A DNA stretch of 64,000 bases from Streptomyces sp. NBC_00554 (GCF_041431135.1 NZ_CP107799.1:9316501-9380500), one strand, 5' to 3'. Counted from the first letter of the stretch, positions 33,426 through 41,062 are shown. Notes: generated by a model from the letters alone, not told the origin. Translations and numbers: made by a program.

Positions 33426-34718
33426 ATGGCAAAGATCATTGTCACAGCGAGCCCGTTACCCGGCCATGTCCTGCCTCTCGCGGCGATCGCGGCCAACCTG
33501 ACGGCACGAGGGCACGAGGTGCTCTTCTACACGGGCGCCCAGTTCAAAGAGCAGGTCCGCAGGACAGGGGCGCGCTTCGTCCCGTACCCCGCGGAGGTCG
33601 ACCCCAGCAGCGGCGCCTTCAACGCCGTCTTCCTCGATCGCGAGAAGCTCGCCCCCGTCGAACGCATCGCCTTCGACATCAAGCACTTCGGCGCCGACCC
33701 CGCGCCGGTCCACGACAAGCACCTTCAGGATCTGCTCGCCGAGTTCCCCGCGACCGTGGTGATCAGCGAGCACACGTCCTTCGGAACGATGCCGACGGCA
33801 CTGCGTGCCCCTCGGGGCCGGCGCCCGCTGGTGGTGAGCATCGGCATCACGCCGCCCACCTTCGACAGCGTGGACATCGCACCCTTCGGGCCGGGGCTGC
33901 TCCCGCCCACCACCGACGAAGAACGCGCTCGCTACACCGAGATGCGCGTCCAGACGGGGGCGATGTTCGCCGATGCGCAACAGTATGTGGAGGGCGTCTT
34001 CACCTCGATGGGCGTCACGCTCCCCGGCCCGCTCTTCAACGCCATGGCCACAGTCCCGGATCACCTGCTCCAACTGACCGTCCCCGCCTTCGAGTACCCG
34101 CGAAGCGACGCGCCGCCGGGCTTCCGCTTCGTCGGCCACCTCCCGGCCGACCCGGGCAGCGACTTCGAACGCCCCGACTGGTGGGCGGACTTGTCCTCCG
34201 GCCGACCGGTCGTCATCGTCACCCAGGGCACTTTGGAGAACACCGACCTGTCCCAACTCGTCGTCCCCGCGCTCCGCGCGCTGGCGGACGCGGACGTCAC
34301 CGTCGTCGCCGCCACCGCACGCGCCGACGGCCCTGACGCGGTACGGAAGGAGATGGGCGGCCAGGTCCCCGACAACGTCCACCTCGCCGGATTCATACCC
34401 TTCGAACAGCTGCTGCCGCTCGCCGACGTCCTGGTCACCAACGCCGGCTACGGCGGTGTCCAGACCGCCTTGAGCCACGGTGTCCCGCTCGTCGTCGGCG
34501 GTGAGACCGAGGACAAGCCCGAGGTCGCCGCCCGTGTCGAGTGGTCCGGTACCGGCGTCAATCTGCGCACCGCCCGCCCACAGGCGGCCGCCGTCCGCGT
34601 CGCCGTCGACGAGGTGCTCGACGACCCGCGGTACCGAAAGCGTGCGGGCGAGATCCAGGGCCAGTACGCCCAGTACAGCCCCTTCGACCTCATCGCGGAG
34701 ATCGTCGAGCAGGCCTAG
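33426..34718 (+). CDS. GT1-family (MGT/YjiC-like) glycosyltransferase
   Basis: A 430-residue GT-B glycosyltransferase. The N-terminal acceptor domain starts MAKIIVTASPLPGHVLPLAA. The C-terminal donor domain has VVIVTQGTLENTD, VHLAGFIPFEQLLPLADVLVTNAGYGGVQTALSHGVPLVVGG and EDKPEVAARVEWSGTGVNLR, the bacterial form of the PSPG region. Such enzymes transfer glucose from UDP-glucose (or another NDP-sugar) to phenols, flavonoids or macrolides, often for detoxification. It is flanked by the dehydrogenase and a MarR gene. The acceptor is not predictable. Confidence 0.9.
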   Translation: MAKIIVTASPLPGHVLPLAAIAANLTARGHEVLFYTGAQFKEQVRRTGARFVPYPAEVDPSSGAFNAVFLDREKLAPVERIAFDIKHFGADPAPVHDKHLQDLLAEFPATVVISEHTSFGTMPTALRAPRGRRPLVVSIGITPPTFDSVDIAPFGPGLLPPTTDEERARYTEMRVQTGAMFADAQQYVEGVFTSMGVTLPGPLFNAMATVPDHLLQLTVPAFEYPRSDAPPGFRFVGHLPADPGSDFERPDWWADLSSGRPVVIVTQGTLENTDLSQLVVPALRALADADVTVVAATARADGPDAVRKEMGGQVPDNVHLAGFIPFEQLLPLADVLVTNAGYGGVQTALSHGVPLVVGGETEDKPEVAARVEWSGTGVNLRTARPQAAAVRVAVDEVLDDPRYRKRAGEIQGQYAQYSPFDLIAEIVEQA

Positions 34719-34730
34719 AAAACCGGCCCC

Positions 34731-34784
34731 CGACTGCTGGTCGACGCGGAGACCCATGACGAGTTCATGGAGGCTGTGCGTCGA
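34731..34784 (+). pseudogene. Aldehyde dehydrogenase gene fragment
   Basis: Translation gives RLLVDAETHDEFMEAVRRPA, matching RLLVDAKIHDQFLEAVRT in the dehydrogenase at 31893-33320, and the DNA is similarly close to 32752-32803. Only about 18 codons remain, just after the glycosyltransferase stop. It is a recombination scar rather than a gene. Confidence 0.7.
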
Positions 34785-34792
34785 CCAGCAGT
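34733..34792. repeat. 15-bp inverted repeat built on the dehydrogenase fragment
   Basis: ACTGCTGGTCGACGC (34733-34747) and GCGTCGACCAGCAGT (34778-34792) are perfect reverse complements around a 30-base loop. The left arm is dehydrogenase-derived sequence. As RNA it could terminate the glycosyltransferase transcript. Confidence 0.75.
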
Positions 34793-34850
34793 GGGTGAAG
34801 CGGGCCGCCGCATGTTGAGGTTCCTTGCTTGAGCACGCTAACCTGAAAGG

Positions 34851-35303
34851 ATGACCGCCGAAGATCCCCTGACAGCCGAGGAAGAGCGTTTCTGGCGCGC
34901 CTTGATGCGCATCATCGTCGCGCTGCCGCGTTCGCTGGATGAAGATCTGCTGCGGTCGACAGGGCTGACGCTCACTGAGTACGTCGTGCTGATGAACCTC
35001 TCCGAGGCCGAGAACCAGGAGCTCCGGATGGCGGATCTCGCCTCGGCGACCGCGCTGTCGGCGAGTCGTATCACCCGCGTGGTGGACGCGCTGCAGAGCC
35101 GCGGCCAGGTCGTCAAGCGGCGCTACGAGGGGGACGCCCGGGGGAACGTCGCGACCCTCACCCCGGAAGGGCTGAAACGACTTCAGGCGGCATATCCGGT
35201 ACACCTGGCGAGCGCCCGCAAGCGGGTCATGGACCATCTCGACGGTCGGTCCCTGCCGGCCATGGTGAGGCAGTTCGGAGCGGTGGTTGAAAAGCTCGAC
35301 TGA
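34851..35303 (+). CDS. MarR-family transcriptional regulator
   Basis: A 150-residue MarR protein with LTEYVVLMNLSEAENQELRM, recognition helix ATALSASRITRVVDAL and wing VVKRRYEGDARGNVATLTPEG. A clear paralogue of the MarR at 29378, with the same LPRSLDEDLLRSTGL segment. TTGCTTGAGCACGC just upstream (34827-34840) is a degenerate version of the shared TGCTTGACAAAGCA operator. The last 25 bases of the gene are repeated immediately after the stop. Likely co-regulates the same set of oxidoreductase genes, by inference. Confidence 0.87.
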   Translation: MTAEDPLTAEEERFWRALMRIIVALPRSLDEDLLRSTGLTLTEYVVLMNLSEAENQELRMADLASATALSASRITRVVDALQSRGQVVKRRYEGDARGNVATLTPEGLKRLQAAYPVHLASARKRVMDHLDGRSLPAMVRQFGAVVEKLD

Positions 35304-35360
35304 GTTCCACGCAGCGGTGGTCGAGAAGCTCGACTGAGATCCGTCGTCGTCATCGCGAAC

Positions 35361-35403
35361 GCGGAAGGTCCCGGACACGCTCTTCGTGTCCGGGACCTTC
35401 CGC
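35361..35403. terminator. Bidirectional hairpin terminator
   Basis: GCGGAAGGTCCCGGACACG (35361-35379) pairs perfectly over 19 bases with its complement at 35385-35403 around the loop CTCTT. It lies between the converging marR and SnoaL-like genes and is the strongest terminator in the window. Confidence 0.85.
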
Positions 35404-35440
35404 GTGCCGGGGTAGTGCTTCGCACCGCCCTCCGACCCCC

Positions 35441-35908
35441 TCAGGGCGTGGAGGGGCGTGTCTCGGTCCAGTCGACCATCAGGCGGCGCTCGGCGAAGAA
35501 CCAGCCGCCGTCCTCCTTGGTGAATTCGTCGAGATAGCGAATCGACGCGATCATGAGGGTGCGCTGCCCGGACTCGTCGACCGAGACATGGTGGGCCAGG
35601 CAGTAGCTCTCGCCCGTCGCCCGGTTCCCGTCCAGAGTGATCGTGCTCTGGCCGTTGAAGTGCGTTGTGGCCCGGTAGACATTGAGGTTCTCGAACACCG
35701 GGGCGAGGGACTCGCGGCCGTGCAGTTCCTGTGTCGGCTCTGCCACCGTGGCGTCCATGAACACCAGGAAGCGGCTGTCCTCGGTGAACAGGGCCATCTG
35801 ACCCTTGGCGTCCCGCCGGTCCGCGCAGTGCGCGTAGGCGTCCACCAGCTCACGGATGGCCAGCCGGTCGGCGGCTTCCTGGGGCGAGATCGAAGTGTGG
35901 GAGGCCAA
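35441..35908 (-). CDS. SnoaL/NTF2-like domain protein
   Basis: A 155-residue NTF2-fold protein: EAADRLAIRELVDAYAHCADRRDAKGQMALFTEDSRF then a beta-rich second half with the conserved hydrophobic pocket. The family includes polyketide cyclases, ketosteroid isomerase-like enzymes and ring-hydroxylating dioxygenase small subunits, so function is open. TTG 35908 is preferred because AAAGGA lies six bases upstream; GTG 35926 is the alternative. Divergent from a TetR gene whose palindromic operator lies in the gap, so it is probably the repressed target. Confidence 0.75.
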   Translation of the reverse strand: MASHTSISPQEAADRLAIRELVDAYAHCADRRDAKGQMALFTEDSRFLVFMDATVAEPTQELHGRESLAPVFENLNVYRATTHFNGQSTITLDGNRATGESYCLAHHVSVDESGQRTLMIASIRYLDEFTKEDGGWFFAERRLMVDWTETRPSTP

Positions 35909-35929
35909 GACGGTTCCTTTCGGCACACT

Positions 35930-35949
35930 ATTTTACAGATGTATAAAAT
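35930..35949. promoter_or_regulatory. TetR operator between SnoaL-like and tetR genes
   Basis: ATTTTACAGATGTATAAAAT is a near-perfect inverted repeat (TTTTAyA-N4-TrTAAAA) in an otherwise GC-rich gap. It lies between the divergent start codons. Confidence 0.65.
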
Positions 35950-35993
35950 CACTGCTCATGGCAGGGTGCAACGTGAACAGCAGGGAGGGCGGA

Positions 35994-36605
35994 ATGCTGA
36001 ACGACCGGATCGATCCACGCATCACCCGCACGACCCAGGCCTTCGAGCAGGCCATCGTGGACCTCGCCGCGCAGCGGCCCGTCTCCCGGATTACCGTCGC
36101 CGAACTCGCCGACCGGGCCGGGGTCACCCGTGCGACGTTCTACAACCGCTACCGCACTCCCCTCGACCTGCTCATCCAGGTCCTCCACGCGGACCTGGAG
36201 CGAGGCCACCGCCTGGAGGAAGAGCGGCGTGCACAAGGCGGGCACTCGGCCCGCGAGCTGCTTCGCCTGGCCACGACGGAGGTGGCCGACCACGTGGAGC
36301 GGTTCGTCGCGGTGTACCGGCACTCCCTAGCTGATCCGGCGGACAGCGGGGTGTACGAGGCGCTCGTACGTCACTTCGGCGACTACGCCCTGGCGTTCAT
36401 GAACCGTGGCCACCACCCGGGGCTTCCCGAAGCCAACCGTCAGGTGATCGCGCAGTTCATGGCCCACGGCTTCGCCGGCGCCATCCGGGCCTGGCTCAAC
36501 GACCCGTCGGTCACGAAGGACGACATGGTCGACGCGTCCGTGGCCTGCGCTCCCGCCTGGTGGGCGGTCGACGCCGTCGCCACGGACACGTCCGCTCGTC
36601 CGTAG
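35994..36605 (+). CDS. TetR-family regulator
   Basis: A 203-residue TetR/AcrR protein. HTH: FEQAIVDLAAQRPVSRITVAELADRAGVTRATFYNRYRTPLDLL, followed by a helical effector domain. ATG 35994 follows GGGAGGGCGGA; an upstream open extension would cross the operator and is rejected. It most likely represses the divergent SnoaL-like gene. The converging GMC oxidoreductase ends 19 bases beyond its stop. Confidence 0.87.
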   Translation: MLNDRIDPRITRTTQAFEQAIVDLAAQRPVSRITVAELADRAGVTRATFYNRYRTPLDLLIQVLHADLERGHRLEEERRAQGGHSARELLRLATTEVADHVERFVAVYRHSLADPADSGVYEALVRHFGDYALAFMNRGHHPGLPEANRQVIAQFMAHGFAGAIRAWLNDPSVTKDDMVDASVACAPAWWAVDAVATDTSARP

Positions 36606-36624
36606 GAGCCGCCGCCGAGTCCCG

Positions 36625-38154
36625 TCAACTCCCGTACGCCCGCCGGGCGATGTGCTCCGCGATCATGATGGTGGTCGCGTTGGTCACGGTCGACGGGACC
36701 TCGGGCATGATCGATGCGTCGACCACGCGCAGACCCGCCAGTCCCTTCACCGCCCCCGACTCGTCGACGACGGCCCACTCGTCCCAGGGCCCTCCCATGG
36801 GCACGGTCGACGTCGGGTGTCCGTAGGTGGAGATTCCTGCCGCGATCGCCGCCTCCAGCTCCTCGTCGCTGCGCACCGCGTCACCCGGTACGAGTTCGGC
36901 GGCCACCGCACCGGCGAAGGGCGGGGCGCTCGCCAGACGTCGTACGAGCTTCACGCCCTCCAGCATGCGACTGCGGTCCCTGGCCGTCGCGAAGTAGTTG
37001 TTGTCGATGACCGGAGCGTCGTGGGGATCACGACTGGCCAGCCGCACCGAGCCACGCGACTCCGGCCGGGTGACGGCCGCGGCGAGGAGGATCGCCCCGC
37101 CGGTGGGGCTGAAGGAGCCGTCCAGCAGATGCGTGGCGACGACGCTGAGGTCCAGTTCGCCGACGTGTGCCTCGCGCGAGGCGAGCCACAGATGGGCCTG
37201 GAAGGCGGACGTCATGGTCTGGTGCTCGGGTGCGAGGGCGAACAGCGAGTGGAAGAACGGGTGATCCTGCAGCCTTCGGCCGACCGGGAGGTCGGCGACC
37301 ACGTCAATGCCCAGGGCCCGCAGATCCTCGGCCGGGCCGACACCGGAGCGCAGCAGGATGGCCGGGCTGCCGTAACTGCCCGCCGACAGCACCACCTCGG
37401 CGGCCCGGAAGACCGTGCCCGACGCGCTCACGACGCCTCGCGCCACGCCGTGCTCGATGAGTACCTTGTCGATCGTGATGTCGCTCAGCACCGTCAGATT
37501 CGGGCGGCGCCGCACCTTCGGCGTCAGGTACACCAGGGCGGTGTTCTGGCGCATCCCGTCGACGATGTTGACAGGGTAGCCGCCGGTGCCGTCCTGCCGG
37601 GCGCCGTTGAAGTCGTCGTTCCGCCGGAACCCCAGGTCGGCCGCGCTGTCCACGAACGCCCGCAGAGGGGACGTGAGTTCCTCGTACGTCCACTGCCGGA
37701 TGGGAAAGGGGCCGGTGCGGCCGTGGTAGGCGTCGTCACCGGCCGGCGTGTTCTCCATGTCCCTGAAGGCCGGGAGGACCTCCTCGTACGACCACCCTTT
37801 GATCCCGTAGCGGTCTCCCCAGGCGGCGAAGTCCGCCGCGCGTGCCCGGATCGCCGCACCCGCGTTGACCGACGAACTGCCGCCCATGGCCCGGCCGCGA
37901 GGTGCGGGGATGCTCGGGGCGCGGTCGGTGGCGCGCGCGGTGTAGCCCCAGTCGTGGTCGGGGTCGGCCAGTAGGTGCGGGGCCAGCAGTCCTTCGGGGA
38001 GCCGGTCGGCGGGGTAGTCCGGGCCTGCCTCGATCAGCAGGACCGTGCGCCGCGGATCCTCGCTGATCCTGGCGGCGAGCGCGGCGCCGGCGGAACCTCC
38101 GCCGATGATGACGACATCGGCGGAGTGTCCAGGTTGTTCGCTTGGGGTGCTCAT
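36625..38154 (-). CDS. GMC-family FAD-dependent oxidoreductase (choline dehydrogenase-like)
   Basis: A 509-residue GMC oxidoreductase. FAD-binding GGGSAGAALAARIS at about 17-30, GMC signature 1 GRAMGGSSSVNAGAAIRARA, signature 2 SAGSYGSPAILLRSGVGPAE, and the active-site His in TYGHPTSTVPMG near the C-terminus, with VTNATTIMIAEHIARR closing. It oxidises an alcohol to an aldehyde or ketone and passes electrons to oxygen or another acceptor. ATG 38154 follows GGGAGA. A copy of the TGCTTG operator lies 20 bases upstream. It follows the luciferase-like gene by 70 bases on the same strand. Confidence 0.9.
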   Translation of the reverse strand: MSTPSEQPGHSADVVIIGGGSAGAALAARISEDPRRTVLLIEAGPDYPADRLPEGLLAPHLLADPDHDWGYTARATDRAPSIPAPRGRAMGGSSSVNAGAAIRARAADFAAWGDRYGIKGWSYEEVLPAFRDMENTPAGDDAYHGRTGPFPIRQWTYEELTSPLRAFVDSAADLGFRRNDDFNGARQDGTGGYPVNIVDGMRQNTALVYLTPKVRRRPNLTVLSDITIDKVLIEHGVARGVVSASGTVFRAAEVVLSAGSYGSPAILLRSGVGPAEDLRALGIDVVADLPVGRRLQDHPFFHSLFALAPEHQTMTSAFQAHLWLASREAHVGELDLSVVATHLLDGSFSPTGGAILLAAAVTRPESRGSVRLASRDPHDAPVIDNNYFATARDRSRMLEGVKLVRRLASAPPFAGAVAAELVPGDAVRSDEELEAAIAAGISTYGHPTSTVPMGGPWDEWAVVDESGAVKGLAGLRVVDASIMPEVPSTVTNATTIMIAEHIARRAYGS

Positions 38155-38173
38155 CTGCGTCTCCCTATTTATA

Positions 38174-38187
38174 TGCTTCCGCAAGCA
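38174..38187. promoter_or_regulatory. MarR-type operator before the GMC oxidoreductase
   Basis: TGCTTCCGCAAGCA, on the minus strand TGCTTGCGGAAGCA, matches the motif TGCTTG-N3-AAGCA seen at 29308, 39166 and 40131. It lies 20 bases before the start codon in an AT-rich patch. Confidence 0.55.
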
Positions 38188-38224
38188 ATTAAAATGGTGA
38201 TCGTCGACTGTGCGGTGTGCTCGG

Positions 38225-39103
38225 TCAGATGTGCAGTGCTTCCGGTACGAGGCGCTCGCCCAGCAGTCGCAGCGCGGCATGCTGATCGGCGCCGCGGATC
38301 GGTCCGATGACGTGGTCGATGCCGATGTGATCCAGTCGGCGCAGTTCCGCGAGCAGGACCGGGATGTTCTCGCCCTGTGCGCCGGGGTCGAGGGGGAGCA
38401 GGACCGTCTTCTCGATCTCGTCGTAGTCGCGCCCGGCCTGATCGCAGTGTCTGCGGAGCACGTCGAGTTTGTGCTGGAGGTCGGGGCCGTGGAAGAGGTT
38501 GCAGGCGTCCGCGTACTCCGCGACGAGTCGCAGGGTTTTCCGCTCGCCGGATCCGCCGATCAGGATCGGTGGGCGGGGTTGCCGTACGGTCCTGGGGGAG
38601 TTGAGGGTGCGCTCGAGTCGGTAGTAGCGGCCATCGAAGGGCTTCTCGTCGTCGCTCCACATCTGCAGGCAGATCCGAAGCGTCTCCTCGAGTCGCTCGA
38701 ACCGCTCCGACACCGGAGGGAACGGCAGGCCGAGTCCGCGCGCCTCGGCGATGTTGAAGCCGGCTCCGACGCCGATACCCAGTGCGGCGCGGCCCTCGGA
38801 TAGGACGTCGAGCGTGGTGATCATCTTGGCCAGCAGCCCGGGTTCGCGGTAGCCGACCGAGGTCACCAGGGCGAGAAGCTCCGCGCGTTCGGTGGACGCC
38901 GCCAGGTAGCCCAGTGTGGTGTACGCCTCCAGCATCTCCTGCTCGGAGGCGCCGACGATCCCGATCTGGAAGAGGTGATCCATGACGGCGATGCGTGTGA
39001 AGCCGTACTCCTCCGCGGTGCGGGCGAGACGGCCCACGTGACGTGCGATGCCTGTCGGGCCCCCGGGCTGGGTGAAATCCGCGATGGCGATGCCGAGGTT
39101 CAT
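38225..39103 (-). CDS. LLM-class (luciferase-like, probably F420-dependent) oxidoreductase
   Basis: A 292-residue TIM-barrel luciferase-like monooxygenase family protein: NLGIAIADFTQPGG at the start, FTRIAVMDHLFQ, LLALVTSVGYREPGLLAKMITTLDVLSEGRAALGIGVGAG and PPILIGGSGERKTLRLVAEYAD. The GGSGERKTLRLVAEYAD segment is typical of the F420-dependent subgroup, common in actinomycetes. The likely role is reduction or oxygenation of a xenobiotic or specialised metabolite. An operator of the TGCTTG class lies 62 bases upstream, and the GMC gene follows, so the pair is probably under one MarR repressor. Confidence 0.88.
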   Translation of the reverse strand: MNLGIAIADFTQPGGPTGIARHVGRLARTAEEYGFTRIAVMDHLFQIGIVGASEQEMLEAYTTLGYLAASTERAELLALVTSVGYREPGLLAKMITTLDVLSEGRAALGIGVGAGFNIAEARGLGLPFPPVSERFERLEETLRICLQMWSDDEKPFDGRYYRLERTLNSPRTVRQPRPPILIGGSGERKTLRLVAEYADACNLFHGPDLQHKLDVLRRHCDQAGRDYDEIEKTVLLPLDPGAQGENIPVLLAELRRLDHIGIDHVIGPIRGADQHAALRLLGERLVPEALHI

Positions 39104-39165
39104 GCCGGCCTTCCGTCGTGCGAACCGCTGGATCGATCGCCATCGAGTATGCCTGGGTCACTATG

Positions 39166-39179
39166 TGCTTTGTCAAGCA
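39166..39179. promoter_or_regulatory. MarR-type operator before the luciferase-like gene
   Basis: TGCTTTGTCAAGCA is identical to the site at 29308-29321 next to the marR gene at 29378, which makes that MarR the best candidate regulator. Confidence 0.6.
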
Positions 39180-39337
39180 ATAAAAAGGGTGCGGGAGAGG
39201 TGAGAGCGAGTGCTGCAGGTGCCGCCGCCTCTGTGCGCGATGTGGCCTGCTGTGCAGTCAGACGACCGATGACGTGACGTTCCCTCCGCGGCGACGCTGG
39301 GTCCTCAACCGGACCGCTGACTCCGGGAGGAATCATC

Positions 39338-39763
39338 GTGATCAACCGACACCGCCCTCTGCTTGCGCACTGGGATTGGCAGATGCGAGCGCTCTGCCGC
39401 GGCATGGACAGTGCCCTCTTCTTCTCGCCGCACGCCGAACGCGGTATTGAGAAGCAGGCGCGGGAGGAGAAGGCCCGGGAAATCTGCAGGCGCTGCAGCG
39501 TGATCGAAGCTTGCGCGTGGACCGCGTTGAGCAGTCGTGAACCGTACGGAGTCTGGGGCGGCTTGTCCGAGAACGAGCGCCGCACGCTTCAACAAGCCCC
39601 AGGCCGTGGCCCCGTGACGGAAAAGGCGCCCGGTCGGTCCCGCTCGGGCGGCGACCGGCCGCAGTCGCTTCGCACCCTTCCGCGCGCGCCGCTCCCCGGA
39701 CGAAGCGAAGGTCGCCGAGATGCCGTGGACGATGCTGAACAGGTCGAAGGCCGTGGCGAGTGA
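39338..39763 (+). CDS. WhiB-family iron-sulfur regulator with abnormal C-terminal extension
   Basis: The first about 86 residues are a complete WhiB domain: W14, C20, C50, C53 and C59 to hold a [4Fe-4S] cluster, then the GVWGG turn (71-75) and ERRTLQ. WhiB proteins bind sigma-factor region 4 and respond to oxygen, NO or redox. The frame runs on to 141 residues, well beyond a normal short WhiB of 80-100. The added C-terminus (about 90-141) is basic, low-complexity and encoded antisense to an hdeD fragment, so I think the native 3' end has been lost and replaced by chance coding sequence. Confidence 0.82.
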   Translation: MINRHRPLLAHWDWQMRALCRGMDSALFFSPHAERGIEKQAREEKAREICRRCSVIEACAWTALSSREPYGVWGGLSENERRTLQQAPGRGPVTEKAPGRSRSGGDRPQSLRTLPRAPLPGRSEGRRDAVDDAEQVEGRGE

Positions 39764-39785
39764 GACCACGGCGATGTCCGGTTGC
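39665..39785 (-). pseudogene. hdeD (DUF308) C-terminal fragment, antisense to whiB
   Basis: Minus-strand translation QPDIAVVSLATAFDLFSIVH continuing with GISATFASSGERR matches RPDIGAVSLATVFGLFSIFYGTAGTVASFQERR of the intact gene at 2223-2774. Only the last about 40 residues remain. It shows that the DNA here was once part of, or recombined with, an hdeD locus. Confidence 0.7.
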
Positions 39786-39971
39786 GGAGGGAAGTCATGG
39801 ACCCTCCGGTACTGGTCGGTCGGCATCGCGAAGTCAGGGTGCCGGCCGAGCTCTTCGAGCGAACGCCGCCCGACAGTGCGGTTCTGCTATGTGCTTGACG
39901 GCGCAAATAGTTGTAAAGGTCTGCCGGCAGCCCGCCAGTAACGGCAGGTGACCTGTGTACTGGGTAGGGTT

Positions 39972-40083
39972 GGCCAGTGGCCAGTGGCCAGTGGCCAGTG
40001 GCCAGTGGCCAGTGGCCAGTGGCCAGTGGCCAGTGGCCAGTGGCCAGTGGCCAGTGGCCAGTGGCCAGTGGCCAGTGACCAGT
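39972..40083. repeat. 7-bp minisatellite (GGCCAGT)15 plus one degenerate unit
   Basis: Fifteen perfect copies of GGCCAGT (39972-40076) are followed by one GACCAGT (40077-40083). The unit is not a multiple of three and no stop arises in several frames, so it creates long false reading frames. It lies between the whiB/hdeD junction and the dehydrogenase operon promoter. Confidence 0.95.
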
Positions 40084-40130
40084 GACCCGAAGCCGAGGCC
40101 GCCGCCGAGTTGATGCTCCTCTCCGGAGTT

Positions 40131-40141
40131 GCTTGACAAGC
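40131..40141. promoter_or_regulatory. Possible MarR-type operator before the SDR operon
   Basis: GCTTGACAAGC is a perfect short palindrome inside TTGCTTGACAAGCGG, a one-base-shorter version of the TGCTTGACAAAGCA element. GCAAGCAAAT at 40174-40183 may be a second half site. Confidence 0.45.
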
Positions 40142-40252
40142 GGGGGGCAGAAGGAGAGTCTTGTTGCCGACGCAAGCAAATGAATACCTCCGTCCGTGAC
40201 CGTCGATGGCCGCCCCGGATCCCCCTCGGCGCACCCATCAAGGAGAAGCGAC

Positions 40253-40330
40253 ATGACCCCTGAACTAGGCCTGTCCCTGCCCGAGTTCGGCACGCACGTA
40301 CCGCCTGTCAGCAAGGTGGTGGCGCGGTGA
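40253..40330 (+). CDS. Small upstream frame (25 residues), GTGA-coupled to the SDR gene
   Basis: ATG 40253 follows AAGGAGAAG and encodes MTPELGLSLPEFGTHVPPVS plus KVVAR, ending in a TGA that overlaps the GTG start of the SDR gene. LGLSLPEFGT resembles the first strand of luciferase-like oxidoreductases, so it may be the stump of such a gene fused to the SDR gene by deletion. It may also serve for translational coupling. The ribosome-binding site is the best in this stretch. Confidence 0.45.
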   Translation: MTPELGLSLPEFGTHVPPVSKVVAR

Positions 40331-41007
40331 GCGGCAGCGTGGCGATCGTGGTCGGCGCCGGTGGTGCCCTTGGCCGTGCGACCGCCTTGGCCCTTGCCGC
40401 CGACGGCTTCACGGTTGTGGCCGTCGACCGCAACGCGCACGCGCTCAAGGAGTTGCCCGACACCATCGGCCGCGAAGTCGGCGACGCAAGCGATCCGGAC
40501 GTGGCCAGGGCTCTCGTCGACCGGATCGCCGCTGAGGCCGGTCCTCCGGACGTGCTGGTGAACGCCCTGGGTGCGTTCGATCTCTCCGACACGTTCACCA
40601 CGACGCCCGAAGCGCTGCGCCTCATGGTCGACGTGAACCTGGGTGCGGCCCTGTGGCTGAGCCAGGCGGCCGGGGTCCACATGCGAACGCGTGGGTCCGG
40701 AGCCATCGTGCACGTCTCCGCGCGGCCGGGGCTCGAACCGACCGCGGGCATGACGGCCTACGGCGTCAGCAAGGCCGCGCTCGCGCACCTCGTCCGCATC
40801 CTCGACCTCGAACTGCGTCCCAGCGGCGTCCGGGTGAACGCGGTAGCCCCGCAGCTGATCGACACCCCCAAGAACCGCGGCTTCCTCAGCGAGGACCAGC
40901 TGGCGCACGCGGTTTCCCCGGAAGCGATCGCGAAAGTGATCGCCTTCCTCGTGAGTGATGCCGCCGCACCGATCAGCGGAGCGATTCTGCCGACCTACGG
41001 CGGCTGA
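40327..41007 (+). CDS. Short-chain dehydrogenase/reductase
   Basis: A 226-residue classical SDR. The cofactor motif VVGAGGALGRATALAL replaces TGxxxGxG with GAGGALG. VLVNALGAFD stands for NNAG, and the YGVSKAALAHL catalytic Tyr/Lys pair is present, with Ser in VHVSARPG. It should use NAD(P). The protein is short and somewhat divergent from typical 250-residue SDRs. It is the first complete gene of a same-strand group with a second SDR, a hydrolase and an aldo/keto reductase. The substrate is unknown. Confidence 0.85.
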   Translation: MSGSVAIVVGAGGALGRATALALAADGFTVVAVDRNAHALKELPDTIGREVGDASDPDVARALVDRIAAEAGPPDVLVNALGAFDLSDTFTTTPEALRLMVDVNLGAALWLSQAAGVHMRTRGSGAIVHVSARPGLEPTAGMTAYGVSKAALAHLVRILDLELRPSGVRVNAVAPQLIDTPKNRGFLSEDQLAHAVSPEAIAKVIAFLVSDAAAPISGAILPTYGG

Positions 41008-41062
41008 CCCCGGCCACCGCGGCAGGTGCTTACCGCGGCAAGGCGCCGCAAGGAGAAACCCC

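Noticed and set aside
33456..35378. A 640-codon open frame on the minus strand
   Set aside because: Antisense to the glycosyltransferase and marR genes, both of which have clear family motifs.
39972..40083. CRISPR array
   Set aside because: The repeat unit is 7 bases with no spacers and no cas genes are near.
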